Position numbers and translations under genes: made by a program. Under the pieces are notes generated by a model, which worked only from the letters and a program-made list of their open reading frames with translations, had not been told where the DNA came from and did not search any database. 9,311 nt of DNA, taken from contig CACDWG010000035.1 in the NCBI GenBank assembly GCA_902556425.1, positions 1-9,311 of the forward strand, in the 5' to 3' direction. The DNA is from UBA4421 sp002704225. GTDB taxonomy: Bacteria > Pseudomonadota > Gammaproteobacteria > Pseudomonadales > Azotimanducaceae. The stretch's first letter is position 1, and every line of letters begins with the position of its first letter. Shown here piece after piece: positions 1 to 6,972 of this stretch.

Positions 1-2658
1 CGATATCTGGTGTATCGCAAAGATCATGAACGCTCAGCAAATGAAGAAACCCTAGCTCAGGCACTGTTAGCACCCCATGCCGCCAGCCCAAGCGGCATCA
101 GTGGCATCAAACTGGAAGTCGCCAAGCGGGCCTTATCCCTGGCAAGCGATGCCGATTCGATCCAAGGGTTACTCGATCACCCATCCTTGGGCGACCTCAC
201 CGCGAAGCGCATTTGTAAACTGCTGCCGATTGGCTCCGCTCTTCCAGCCAACACCCACCAGCGAGTTTTTCAAGCTCGGCTGCAGTCTTCTACCGAGGCT
301 GATATTGCGGCCCTCAGCGAGCGCGTTGCCACTGCAGAACAGGCGGCATGGCTGGTCATTCGAGCATCCAATGACACCCGAGACGCGTTATTGAAACTAC
401 CGGCTTTGCAGGGCGAAGCCGGCTTAGTGACCTTGGAAAAAATTTCTCGTGGTCACGACAAAAGCTGCAATCGGCTGGCTCGGGAAAAACTGGAAACCCT
501 GCGCGAATGTCGCCGACAATTCACCACATCCGTGGAGGCGCTGGCCGACGTGCACGACAGTACCCTGCGTGAGCTGAAATTCGACGTTAAGGACATTGAT
601 GGACTCATCGTTCAGCGTAAGAAGCTGAATCAACTGCACGCGCGACGAGAGCAACTCCTTCAGGACATCGCCAAGGCCCAGTCGGATCTGCAAGCAGCTG
701 GCGAGCCGCAAGCCCCGTATGAACCGGACACCAACCCCTTTGCCTCAATCGATCTGAGCGTACCGAACAGTCAGGACAATCCATACCTGGCACTAGCCGA
801 TCAGTTAACCGAATTGCAGCAGTCGGTTGCCAATCACGCAGAGATCGGTGCCGCAGAAAACATCGAGTACCAATCTCAGCTCGCGTCGCTCCACGAGACA
901 TGGCAGCAGGCCGACGCACTGTTCCCACCCAGCGACGCGCAACAACACGCATTCGAGAACGCTTACCGCGCGACCCATGACCTTTTGCTGAGCTGGGAAC
1001 AGTTCATGCAAATTCCGTGGGATAACCTGGCCCACCCTGCGCACAGCACTGCTGAAGAGAGTACGCCCAAAGCGGTCACGAATTGGTTGAAACGCGCTCG
1101 GCAAGCAGAGCAATCTGTGCGCTGGCCAAACGACTTGCCGATTCCCTCGAAACTGGAACAACTGCGCAGAGATATTGAAAAAACAGCGGCTCAGCAGAGC
1201 GATTTAGCGGCCCGTCAAGAAGCGCTTTCGGCCGAACTGAAAAATATCGTGAATACCTTGCAAGGATTTATCGATAGCGGTGAATTCAAACGCGCTCTTG
1301 GCGGGTTATCCAAGTGTCGCAAGCTGCAAAAGCAGGGTGCTCAAGGCTGCGAAAAAACCCTGAACCACATCAGCGCTCAACTGGGTGAACTGAGCGACTG
1401 GCAACAATTTGCAGCGTCGCCAAAACGCGAGACCTTGCTGCAAGCCGTCCAAGCTCTGGTCGACAACCCCTTAACTCCGGACAGTCAACGAGACCAGTTG
1501 AAAGATCTGCGCGGCCAATGGAATGCGCTGGGGCCCCTGCCGCGAGATCAAGCCGGACTTCAGCAACGCTTTGATGAATCCGCGGATCAGGCCTTCACTG
1601 TCTGCCGCGAACACTTTGCTCAACAGAATAAAGAACGCAAAGACAACCTGCGGGCACGCAAGGCTCTGTGCGAGCAGTTGCAGGCATATCTGGACAGTAC
1701 CGACTGGGCAAACGCCGATATGAAAGCTGCCGAAACCATCATGCGCCAAGCGCGACAGGAATGGCGCAAGTACCACCCCTGCGACCGCAAAGCGTTGAAG
1801 ACGGTGGAAAAAACCTTTGAATCACTGCAAGAAGCGCTTTACAGCCGCGTCAAGCAAGACTGGGACACGAATGTGAAGGCAAAGGAAGCCTTGGTGAGTC
1901 AAGCCGAGGCCTTGGTTGAGCAGGACAGTTCGGAAGGCATCGCCAATGGTGCGAAATCGCTGCAAGCCCAGTGGCGCCAGATTGGCACCACGCCACGGGG
2001 TGCAGATCAAAAGCTTTGGCGCAGATTCCGTGGGGCCTGCGATGCAATATTTGCTCGTTTAGATAACGAACGCGACAGTCAGCGATCGGAGCAGCAACAG
2101 CTTGTTCAGGCGCTAATCAACGACATCAACAGCTTTGAGCCTGAAAAATTTGCGATCGCTGATGCCGAATCACAGCTGGCCGAGTTGCGGAAAAGAGGAC
2201 GTGAGCTGCGCTTGGATGCAAAACATCAAAACACGCTTAAAACGTTTGAGCGTTCGCTGGCAGACAAACGAACGGCGGCGCAGCAAGCGACCCAAGCCAA
2301 ACGTTTGTTGGATTTCCGCGCATGGGACGAGCAGGTCAGCGCGGCGGAAATCGCCGGTAGCAACATCACCTCGCCCCATGCGTTGTTTAACGCGCGCGTC
2401 GCTGGCACCGCTGAATCGGAAGATTTAATCAAGCTGACCATGGAGGCCGAAATCGCTGCCGACATCCCAGGGCCCGCTGATGAACAGAACGCACGCATGG
2501 CCTTGCAAATTGATCTGATGAATCGCGGTAGACGCAATATGCAGTTGATCGAGAATCAGGAGTTGTTGGAGCGGTGGTGCCGGTGCGGCCCAAAGACGGC
2601 TGACCACGATTCACTGCGAAATCGATTTTTTACGGCACTTACTCAGCGTTTGAACTAA
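1..2658 (+). CDS. DUF349-repeat protein, 5' partial
   Basis: The reading frame is open from base 1 to the TAA at 2656-2658. The first usable codon in the window is a GTG at 10, but the frame continues upstream with no stop, so the true start is probably outside. The protein is highly charged, rich in Gln, Glu, Ala and Arg, and looks largely alpha-helical or coiled-coil. DUF349 units are recognisable from their regularly spaced tryptophans (about residues 504, 585 and 655, counting from the GTG) followed by G-x-x-PR or similar, as in WNALGPLPRD and WRQIGTTPRG. No signal peptide or membrane segment is visible in the part present, so it is probably cytoplasmic. The family is widespread in gammaproteobacteria and its function is not established. 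The 3' end overlaps the convergent sensor kinase gene by 20 bp. The family call is firm; no function is offered. Confidence 0.85.
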   Translation, partial: RYLVYRKDHERSANEETLAQALLAPHAASPSGISGIKLEVAKRALSLASDADSIQGLLDHPSLGDLTAKRICKLLPIGSALPANTHQRVFQARLQSSTEADIAALSERVATAEQAAWLVIRASNDTRDALLKLPALQGEAGLVTLEKISRGHDKSCNRLAREKLETLRECRRQFTTSVEALADVHDSTLRELKFDVKDIDGLIVQRKKLNQLHARREQLLQDIAKAQSDLQAAGEPQAPYEPDTNPFASIDLSVPNSQDNPYLALADQLTELQQSVANHAEIGAAENIEYQSQLASLHETWQQADALFPPSDAQQHAFENAYRATHDLLLSWEQFMQIPWDNLAHPAHSTAEESTPKAVTNWLKRARQAEQSVRWPNDLPIPSKLEQLRRDIEKTAAQQSDLAARQEALSAELKNIVNTLQGFIDSGEFKRALGGLSKCRKLQKQGAQGCEKTLNHISAQLGELSDWQQFAASPKRETLLQAVQALVDNPLTPDSQRDQLKDLRGQWNALGPLPRDQAGLQQRFDESADQAFTVCREHFAQQNKERKDNLRARKALCEQLQAYLDSTDWANADMKAAETIMRQARQEWRKYHPCDRKALKTVEKTFESLQEALYSRVKQDWDTNVKAKEALVSQAEALVEQDSSEGIANGAKSLQAQWRQIGTTPRGADQKLWRRFRGACDAIFARLDNERDSQRSEQQQLVQALINDINSFEPEKFAIADAESQLAELRKRGRELRLDAKHQNTLKTFERSLADKRTAAQQATQAKRLLDFRAWDEQVSAAEIAGSNITSPHALFNARVAGTAESEDLIKLTMEAEIAADIPGPADEQNARMALQIDLMNRGRRNMQLIENQELLERWCRCGPKTADHDSLRNRFFTALTQRLN

Positions 2659-4036
2659 CCGACGCCTTCAGCCGCCGCCCCTGAAAAAACACGAGACCTA
2701 CCTTCGCCCCGCCAAGCTCGCCGGACGTTATCTCCAATCTGCCACCATAAATTGCTAGCAGCTCTGACACCAAGGACAGCCCAATGCCTTGGCCCGGTGT
2801 TTGGCTGTCCAATCGGGTGCCTCGATTGACAACATCGGCGACAAAGTCAGCAGCGATACCGGGGCCGTCGTCTTCAATGTCTATGCGTAGATGACGGCTG
2901 TCCGCACCTGCGGCCGTGGTGGTTATGCGCACTTGGCCCGCACCGTATTTGCAGGCGTTTTCCAACACATTGCCCAACATATCCAGTAAGTCTTCTTCGT
3001 GAATTCGCAATGCCCATTCATCAGCCTCAACAACATCAAACCGGTGATCGCGATAAGCAACGGACAACGCTCGGACCAGTTGCGAAATCACCTGACCTAT
3101 GGACACCCATCGTTGCGTCGCTGCGCCATCGGTCTGAGTTACCCGCGCCACCCGAGACAATTGGTGATCGACGATGCCTCGCATCCTCACGACCTGCTCC
3201 TGTAGCAGCGTTAGATCAGGCTGCGGTTCTCTAACGCCCACGCTCAATACAGATAACGGTGTTTTTAAACTGTGGGCCAGATCATCCAGTGCTTGTCGAT
3301 GACTGGTACGTAGCGCCTCTTGATGTACGACGTAGTGATTCAAACTGGTCACCAGCGGCTTCAGCTCCACGGGCTGAACCGAATCCAGTTCGGCTCGAAC
3401 GCCGTTATCCAGTTCGTTTAACTGGGCTTGAATGCGGCGCAGTGGTCGAAGCCCCCAGTGCAGCGCCCAACGCATGGCGAGACACAACAGCACAAACAGC
3501 GAGCCGAAACCGGCCATCAGACCGTATCGAAATTGCTCTACATTTCGGGCGTAGGGCTGCTGATCGGCACAAATCGAGAAGGTCACTTGGGGATCCGACA
3601 AGCCCTCCCAGTCGACGCGATAACTCAAGCAGTACAGCGACTGCTCGCCGAAACTTTCGGAAAAATCAAAACGACCCACCGGTGAAGACGTTGTGTCTGC
3701 CGCGACGCGGAGTATCTGGCGAGCCACTGACTCTCCGGCCATGGCCAGAGAAGGTGAGCGCCACAGCTCCCGACCGTCACTATCGGTCACCAAGGCATAC
3801 AGGCCCGAATCTGGTTGTTGCAGCGGTGGCTGAGAAGATCCATTGGAAAAGTTCAGGCTCGCATCTCGCTCTTCAGCCGAGCCCATTAACGAGAAAATCA
3901 TGGGCTGCATTTGTTGCTGCGCACCCGTTATCACATTGGTGCGATAGGTGCGCTCCAAAAACAGGCCGGTCAGCGACAGAAACACCATCAGCACCACGCC
4001 AGAAATCAGTATGAGTCGGCGCTGAATTGAATTCAC
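2639..4036 (-). CDS. phoQ-like: PhoQ-like sensor histidine kinase
   Basis: Inner-membrane sensor kinase of 465 residues, expected to phosphorylate the regulator encoded just upstream. Visible parts in order: TM1 at about residues 8-27, a periplasmic sensor region at about 28-170, TM2 at about 171-192, a HAMP-like linker, the H-box DDLAHSLKTPLSVL with phospho-acceptor His255, the N-box NVLENACKYG (Asn360), G1 box DDGPGI (389-394) and G2 box GQGIGL (415-420). The HSLKTPL and ENACKY blocks closely resemble enterobacterial PhoQ. The acidic cluster of E. coli PhoQ that binds divalent cations and peptides (EDDDDAE) is not seen, so the signal may differ. Two periplasmic cysteines, Cys136 and Cys156, could form a disulfide. 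The start is GTG and overlaps the regulator's stop as GTGA, indicating translational coupling. The 3' end overlaps the convergent DUF349 gene. Confidence 0.93.
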   Translation of the reverse strand: MNSIQRRLILISGVVLMVFLSLTGLFLERTYRTNVITGAQQQMQPMIFSLMGSAEERDASLNFSNGSSQPPLQQPDSGLYALVTDSDGRELWRSPSLAMAGESVARQILRVAADTTSSPVGRFDFSESFGEQSLYCLSYRVDWEGLSDPQVTFSICADQQPYARNVEQFRYGLMAGFGSLFVLLCLAMRWALHWGLRPLRRIQAQLNELDNGVRAELDSVQPVELKPLVTSLNHYVVHQEALRTSHRQALDDLAHSLKTPLSVLSVGVREPQPDLTLLQEQVVRMRGIVDHQLSRVARVTQTDGAATQRWVSIGQVISQLVRALSVAYRDHRFDVVEADEWALRIHEEDLLDMLGNVLENACKYGAGQVRITTTAAGADSRHLRIDIEDDGPGIAADFVADVVNRGTRLDSQTPGQGIGLSLVSELLAIYGGRLEITSGELGGAKVGLVFFQGRRLKASVSSNAE

Positions 4037-4728
4037 TGAGAAGCGGATCCGGTTGGTGCGTTGGGCGAGTTATCCACCAGCCGATAGCCGCGACCGCGGG
4101 CGGTTTGAATCAAATCGTGAGGAGAAAATTTGCGCCGCAACCGGCCGATCAACACCTCGATCACATTGCTGTCTCGTTCAAAGTCCTGAGCGTAAAGGTG
4201 TTCCGTTAGCTCAGCTTTGGAAATCATCCGATCTTGACCCAACAGAAGATACGTCAGGAGTTTGTACTCAAAATCCGTCACATCCAGCATCGTGTCGTCT
4301 ATCCAAACCTGTTGGCTTGCTGTATTTACCGTGAGGGGACCGAGACTCAATACCGGCGTCGCGTGCCCGGCGGAGCGCCGAATCAAGGCATTAACCCGCG
4401 CCACCAGCTCTTCCATCTGAAAGGGCTTGGTCAAGTAATCGTCTGCGCCGGCTTCCAAGCCTTCCACCTTGTCGCGCCAGTGACTGCGTGCGGTGAGAAT
4501 GAGGATGGGTAAGGCAATCTGGCGCTCTCTGAGCGACGCGATCAACTCCACACCGGTCAACTTGGGTAAACCGAGATCCACAACAGCCAGGTCGTAGGGG
4601 TATTCAGTGGCCAGATACTGACCTTCCAACCCATCAGGCGCGAGGTCTACAACGTAGCCGGATTGGGTCAAACTGGCGCGCAACTGCTCGCTGAGGCTTG
4701 GCTCGTCTTCGACAATCAGAATACGCAT
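4033..4728 (-). CDS. phoP-like: PhoP-like OmpR-family response regulator
   Basis: DNA-binding response regulator of 231 residues. The N-terminal receiver domain begins MRILIVEDE, with acidic pocket Glu7/Asp8, phospho-acceptor Asp51 in VVDLGLP, Thr79 and Lys101 in the TKPF motif. This numbering matches E. coli PhoP. The C-terminal winged helix shows DFEYKLL, the recognition-helix block SNVIEVLIGRLRRK and the closing RGRGYRL wing. A longer open frame runs to 4866, but the ATG at 4726-4728 is chosen because the receiver fold starts exactly there and the extra 46 residues are antisense-like sequence over the PepSY gene. The start lies 1 nt after the PepSY stop (TAATATG) with no clear Shine-Dalgarno of its own, so translation is probably coupled. 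Its partner is the sensor kinase that overlaps its stop codon. A candidate binding site lies upstream of the operon at 5834-5850. Confidence 0.95.
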   Translation of the reverse strand: MRILIVEDEPSLSEQLRASLTQSGYVVDLAPDGLEGQYLATEYPYDLAVVDLGLPKLTGVELIASLRERQIALPILILTARSHWRDKVEGLEAGADDYLTKPFQMEELVARVNALIRRSAGHATPVLSLGPLTVNTASQQVWIDDTMLDVTDFEYKLLTYLLLGQDRMISKAELTEHLYAQDFERDSNVIEVLIGRLRRKFSPHDLIQTARGRGYRLVDNSPNAPTGSASQ

Positions 4729-4729
4729 A

Positions 4730-5101
4730 TTATCGACGGCGCAGCAGGCGCCCTCGCTGGTCGACCACCACGGTGGTGACGCGCTCGCCGTCAACCAACA
4801 CGCGAATCCGGTGACGCTGGGACCCATCAGGCCCACGAACGGATTTTGCTGAGAGCACCTGACCACCGCTTTCTTCCTGAGCGATGCGAATGGCTTGGTT
4901 GAGATTCACGAATCGGCCTGCGGGCCGATTCGGCTGCATGAAGGCGTTAGCGTTTGTTGGTGCCTGAATGCCGGGGCCTCTAGCCGCTACCGCCAAGGTT
5001 GGAACAACGGTAAACACGACCCCCAGAACCACCAGCAGCCGGGCACAGACTTGCCTCCATCGCGGGTGGGTTTGCCGACTGTTGTCCACTTGCTGTTCCA
5101 T
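4730..5101 (-). CDS. PepSY-domain exported protein
   Basis: Small protein of 123 residues. Residues 1-40 form a long, positively charged n-region followed by a hydrophobic stretch (LLVVLGVVFTVVPTLAVA) and a likely signal peptidase I site at AVA-A. A Pro/Asn-rich linker follows, then a single PepSY-like domain at about residues 65-119 with the typical NLNQAIRIAQ helix and a two-strand hairpin ending VVVDQRGRLL. It is therefore expected in the periplasm, or anchored to the inner membrane if uncleaved. PepSY proteins are often encoded directly before PhoPQ/CarRS-type two-component systems in gammaproteobacteria and are thought to modulate the sensor or a protease; that role here is inference from position. 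An AAGGG about 10 nt before the ATG could be the ribosome-binding site. The gene is 59 bp downstream of the glycine-zipper gene and 1 nt upstream of the regulator. Confidence 0.85.
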   Translation of the reverse strand: MEQQVDNSRQTHPRWRQVCARLLVVLGVVFTVVPTLAVAARGPGIQAPTNANAFMQPNRPAGRFVNLNQAIRIAQEESGGQVLSAKSVRGPDGSQRHRIRVLVDGERVTTVVVDQRGRLLRRR

Positions 5102-5160
5102 TGACGTTTGTACCCTTATCGACGCTCTGGAGCGATCTGCGCCCGAGAGCGATTCAGGCT

Positions 5161-5721
5161 CTAGAGCGGATTCACCTGCACCCGCACTCGAATGGTCTCA
5201 CCTGGGTCCGCCCGCATACGGCTTTTGTAGGTTTGGCCGCCATAGGCGTATTTCACGTCGTACCCAGTCAGACGCTCTTCTTCCACCTGTTCGTAAACGG
5301 TACTGCAAACCTCCCGTTCCTCATACCGCACGTCGGCATGTGTTTCGGCATTGCGTCGAGCAATATCTCGTCCAATAGAATAACCCAGCACGCCACCAAC
5401 CACCGCACCCACGCGTTTATTGGATTTTTTCGAACCCACGGCATTACCCAAGGCACCGCCAACAATCGTACCGACAATGGCTGGCGTTGCCGATTTGCGA
5501 CCCGTATCGCTGTGGGCGACTTGTTCGATTCGGCATTCTTGACGAGGTTCCTCGCGAATAACGGTTTTATACACTGGATAGGACGATATCACCGGGACTT
5601 CTTGAATGCGTCCGCCAGCCCAGACGGATAGTGCTGGCAATACGGTCAAGGTTATGAGCGCCAGTACCTGACGCATCGAAAATTGTTTTGCTTCGCTGAA
5701 CGCGTGTTCGCATGCTGTCAT
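5161..5721 (-). CDS. YcfJ-like glycine-zipper 2TM envelope protein
   Basis: Envelope protein of 186 residues. Its signal peptide has an extended n-region (residues 1-16) and a hydrophobic core (VLALITLTVLPALSVWA). Two glycine-zipper helices follow at about 82-96 (IVGTIVGGALGNAVG) and 104-117 (VGAVVGGVLGYSIG), with Cys63 in PRQEC and Cys139 in REVC. The C-terminal half (LTGYDVKYAYGGQTY, MRADPG) resembles E. coli YcfJ, and the pair of zippers places it in the Rick_17kDa_Anti/glycine-zipper family. The ATG at 5719-5721 is preferred over an upstream in-frame ATG because a GAGAGGTG Shine-Dalgarno precedes it. The decayed duplicate at 6756-6896 conserves exactly that site and start but has a stop in the upstream frame. 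It lies 59 bp upstream of the PepSY-PhoP-PhoQ cluster on the same strand and may share its transcript. The exact role in the envelope is unknown. Confidence 0.85.
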   Translation of the reverse strand: MTACEHAFSEAKQFSMRQVLALITLTVLPALSVWAGGRIQEVPVISSYPVYKTVIREEPRQECRIEQVAHSDTGRKSATPAIVGTIVGGALGNAVGSKKSNKRVGAVVGGVLGYSIGRDIARRNAETHADVRYEEREVCSTVYEQVEEERLTGYDVKYAYGGQTYKSRMRADPGETIRVRVQVNPL

Positions 5722-5817
5722 ATCCACCTCTCTTTCGGTTTTGTTCATCGACGGATCGGTCTTGGCCCTATCGCTTCGACGTACTGCTGCCTGCGACCTA
5801 ATCCATTCGAGCGACAC

Positions 5818-5823
5818 ACTATC
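5818..5823 (-). promoter_or_regulatory. Possible -10 hexamer (GATAGT) of the glycine-zipper operon
   Basis: GATAGT on the minus strand matches the sigma70 -10 consensus at 4 of 6 positions. It sits 10 nt downstream of the candidate PhoP box, close to the spacing seen in class I PhoP promoters, where the box replaces a -35. It predicts transcription starting near 5811 and a leader of about 90 nt. The equivalent bases are missing from the decayed copy because of a deletion there. Confidence 0.3.
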
Positions 5824-5833
5824 GTGCCCAGCA

Positions 5834-5850
5834 TGAACAGAAACTGAACA
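5834..5850 (-). promoter_or_regulatory. Candidate PhoP box upstream of the glycine-zipper gene
   Basis: On the minus strand the sequence reads TGTTCA-GTTTC-TGTTCA: two identical hexamers separated by exactly 5 nt. This is the architecture of the PhoP box ((T/G)GTTTA-N5-(T/G)GTTTA), with one departure per half-site (C for T at position 5). It lies about 113 bp before the glycine-zipper start and ten bases before a possible -10. The second copy of the region keeps the same spacer, and its first half-site is a perfect GGTTTA. Binding by the regulator encoded downstream is inferred. Confidence 0.5.
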
Positions 5851-5855
5851 AGAAT

Positions 5856-6083
5856 CACCCTTACTCCGTCCGCGCTTCGATTCGCAACGTCTGGCAAGAA
5901 CACTGTCTACTGAATAACATGGACCCAGCGGTTGAAACGTCTCTTCGCCACAGCGATTGCAAAGTGCGAGAGGCGTGGTGGCAAGGAGAAGAGCATCGCC
6001 GTCTGATCAAACCGGCCAAATATCGATCTTTTTGTGAGTTCCTTCACAACGACGACGCATCGGTGACGCTCCCGCTCGGCTAG
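5856..6083 (-). pseudogene. Decayed, internally deleted remnant of the kinase 3' half
   Basis: This stretch has no convincing gene. On the minus strand it shows short same-order matches to the intact kinase at 6994-7827. (1) A RERHRCVVVVKE reading at about 6036-6073 lines up with kinase RESLAQVLVLEG. (2) CACTTTGCAATCGCTGTGGC at about 5945-5964 lines up with the kinase codons for HYEPLWR, with an extra base that shifts the frame. (3) CTGGGTCCA (about 5919-5928) aligns with the YWVQ codons. (4) CACCCTTAC followed by GCTTCGA (about 5855-5880) aligns with the kinase stop region. It is roughly half the length of the matching part of the kinase, so about 170 bp or more are deleted. The matches were found by eye and each is short; their shared order, and direct continuation into the better-preserved repeat, make the case. 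Confidence 0.5.
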
Positions 6084-6117
6084 AGCTCGTGTTTTAGCGA
6101 CAAATCACTGAGTCTTA

Positions 6118-6143
6118 GTCGCCTAACTCATTCAACTGGCGAC
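6118..6143 (+). promoter_or_regulatory. Hairpin directly before the methyltransferase start
   Basis: GTCGCC (6118-6123) and GGCGAC (6138-6143) can form a 6-bp GC-rich stem with a 14-nt loop, ending 2 nt before the ATG. A second GCGAC at 6097-6101 could pair with the same GTCGC instead, so two mutually exclusive stems are possible. No Shine-Dalgarno is evident in the region. The stems are short and may be chance. Confidence 0.25.
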
Positions 6144-6145
6144 CG

Positions 6146-6721
6146 ATGAAAACAGAGGAATTAGGCAAAAATAAAATCTTGAATCTACTTTTGAAACCAG
6201 CCGGCTTCTTGATGGAAAGCGGTGTAAGAAGATGGCTTATTGGTTCCCAGAAAATGCTGCAGGGAGCAAATTTTCAGCCCGGACAGACGGTTTTGGAAGT
6301 CGGCGCTGGCACCGGTTTTTTTACGATTCCAGCAGCCAAGCTGTTGGGCGAACAAGGCCATTTAATTGCGATTGAAGTACTCGCTGGATATGTCAAACAC
6401 ATTGAAAAAAAACTGAACAAAGCGGGTTTAAAAAATGTCCGTGTCATCCAACGGGACGCTCTGGAAACCGGACTGGAAAAGGAAAGCGTCGACACCATTC
6501 TACTTTTTGGTGTAATTCCGTTCCCTACCTTGCCCTTAAACCGGTTGCTGCCGGAAATGCATAGGGTTCTGAGACCGGATGGGACTATGGCTGTCTGGCT
6601 ATTTCCTACCCCGGCCTGGGTACCAAGGTCGATTCAAAGTTCGGGCCTATTTGAATTTACAACCAAGGAGAATGGCGTCTATCGCTACAGGCGAATCAAT
6701 GTCGATACGCCAGCAGCGTAA
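6146..6721 (+). CDS. Class I SAM-dependent methyltransferase
   Basis: Soluble protein of 191 residues with the Rossmann-fold methyltransferase signature. Motif I is VLEVGAGTGFF (residues 49-59), the acidic end of strand 2 is IAIE (Glu77), a motif II-like RDALETG contains Asp104, and the post-motif segment is MHRVLRPDGTMAVW (138-151), as in UbiE/MenG-type and other small-molecule methyltransferases. The substrate cannot be deduced. No good Shine-Dalgarno precedes the ATG at 6146; it is kept because the N-terminus reads well and no earlier in-frame start was identified. Base composition is clearly lower in GC (sampled 60-base blocks of 32-50%) than the neighbouring kinase (about 60%), and it is the only plus-strand gene between 2659 and 7928. 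It sits exactly between the two decayed repeat ends, which suggests acquisition by transfer into the duplicated region. Confidence 0.85.
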   Translation: MKTEELGKNKILNLLLKPAGFLMESGVRRWLIGSQKMLQGANFQPGQTVLEVGAGTGFFTIPAAKLLGEQGHLIAIEVLAGYVKHIEKKLNKAGLKNVRVIQRDALETGLEKESVDTILLFGVIPFPTLPLNRLLPEMHRVLRPDGTMAVWLFPTPAWVPRSIQSSGLFEFTTKENGVYRYRRINVDTPAA

Positions 6722-6755
6722 CTGCTTCCTAAACTATGTGGCGGTCTCATGAAGA

Positions 6756-6896
6756 AGACGAGATCACCGGAACCTCTTGGTTGCGTCCGTTAGCCCAAAC
6801 GAATAATGCAGGCTATACAGACAGGATTATGAGCACCAGCATCTGGCTCATCGAAGATCGTTTTGCTTCGCTTATCCAGAGTGCGCGCGATGTCAT
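6756..6896 (-). pseudogene. Truncated pseudogene of the glycine-zipper protein
   Basis: The minus strand aligns codon for codon, without gaps, to the first 47 codons of the intact gene at 5161-5721, from the ATG at 6894-6896 to the SS codons at 6756-6761. The reading is MTSRALWISEAKRSSMSQMLVLIILSV, then a TAG at 6813-6815 in place of a Leu codon (TTG) in the signal peptide, then a further recognisable segment ending in QEVPVISS. A TGA follows at 6747-6749. The GAGAGGTG ribosome-binding site is preserved. Homology ends soon after 6756, so the zipper and C-terminal domains are missing. This is a nonfunctional relic of a duplicated gene. Confidence 0.88.
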
Positions 6897-6972
6897 ATTC
6901 ACCTCTCATTCGGCGCCGTTGACAGACGGACCAGTCTTGGCCCTGTTCTGCTGTGCGCAACCGCCCCCAGCA

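Larger units (their letters stand above)
5581..5880. repeat. Diverged direct repeat, copy 1
   Basis: Bases 5581-5769 align without gaps to 6756-6944 at about 77% identity by hand count: 33 mismatches in the 141 bases covering the first 47 codons of the glycine-zipper gene, and 11 in the next 48 upstream bases. After a stretch of about 35 bp absent from copy 2, the match resumes at CCCAGCA, runs through the candidate PhoP box (ACAGAAACT is shared exactly) and fades around 5880. Copy 1 contains the intact gene start. Confidence 0.85.

Noticed and set aside
3259..4014. Plus-strand open frame of 251 codons
   Set aside because: Antisense shadow of the sensor kinase; Arg/Pro/Ser-rich composition without motifs.
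4729..4866. 46-residue N-terminal extension of the response regulator
   Set aside because: The extension overlaps the PepSY gene in another frame, has no family counterpart, and the receiver domain starts exactly at the ATG at 4728.
5102..5170. Short palindromes (GCTCTAGAGC and CGCTC/GAGCG) between zipper and PepSY genes as a terminator
   Set aside because: The stems are only about 5 bp with no following U-run on the minus strand, so a rho-independent terminator is not supported.
5722..5817. Longer start for the glycine-zipper protein (up to 32 extra residues)
   Set aside because: The extension would precede a signal peptide, and the decayed copy has a stop in this frame while keeping the ribosome-binding site and the ATG at the chosen start.
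5919..6083. Plus-strand 54-codon open frame starting MDPAVETSL, with the frame open back to 5802
   Set aside because: It has no ribosome-binding site and no recognised family, and it lies antisense to the stretch that matches the kinase remnant. The openness is best explained as residual antisense frame, although a small real gene cannot be fully excluded.
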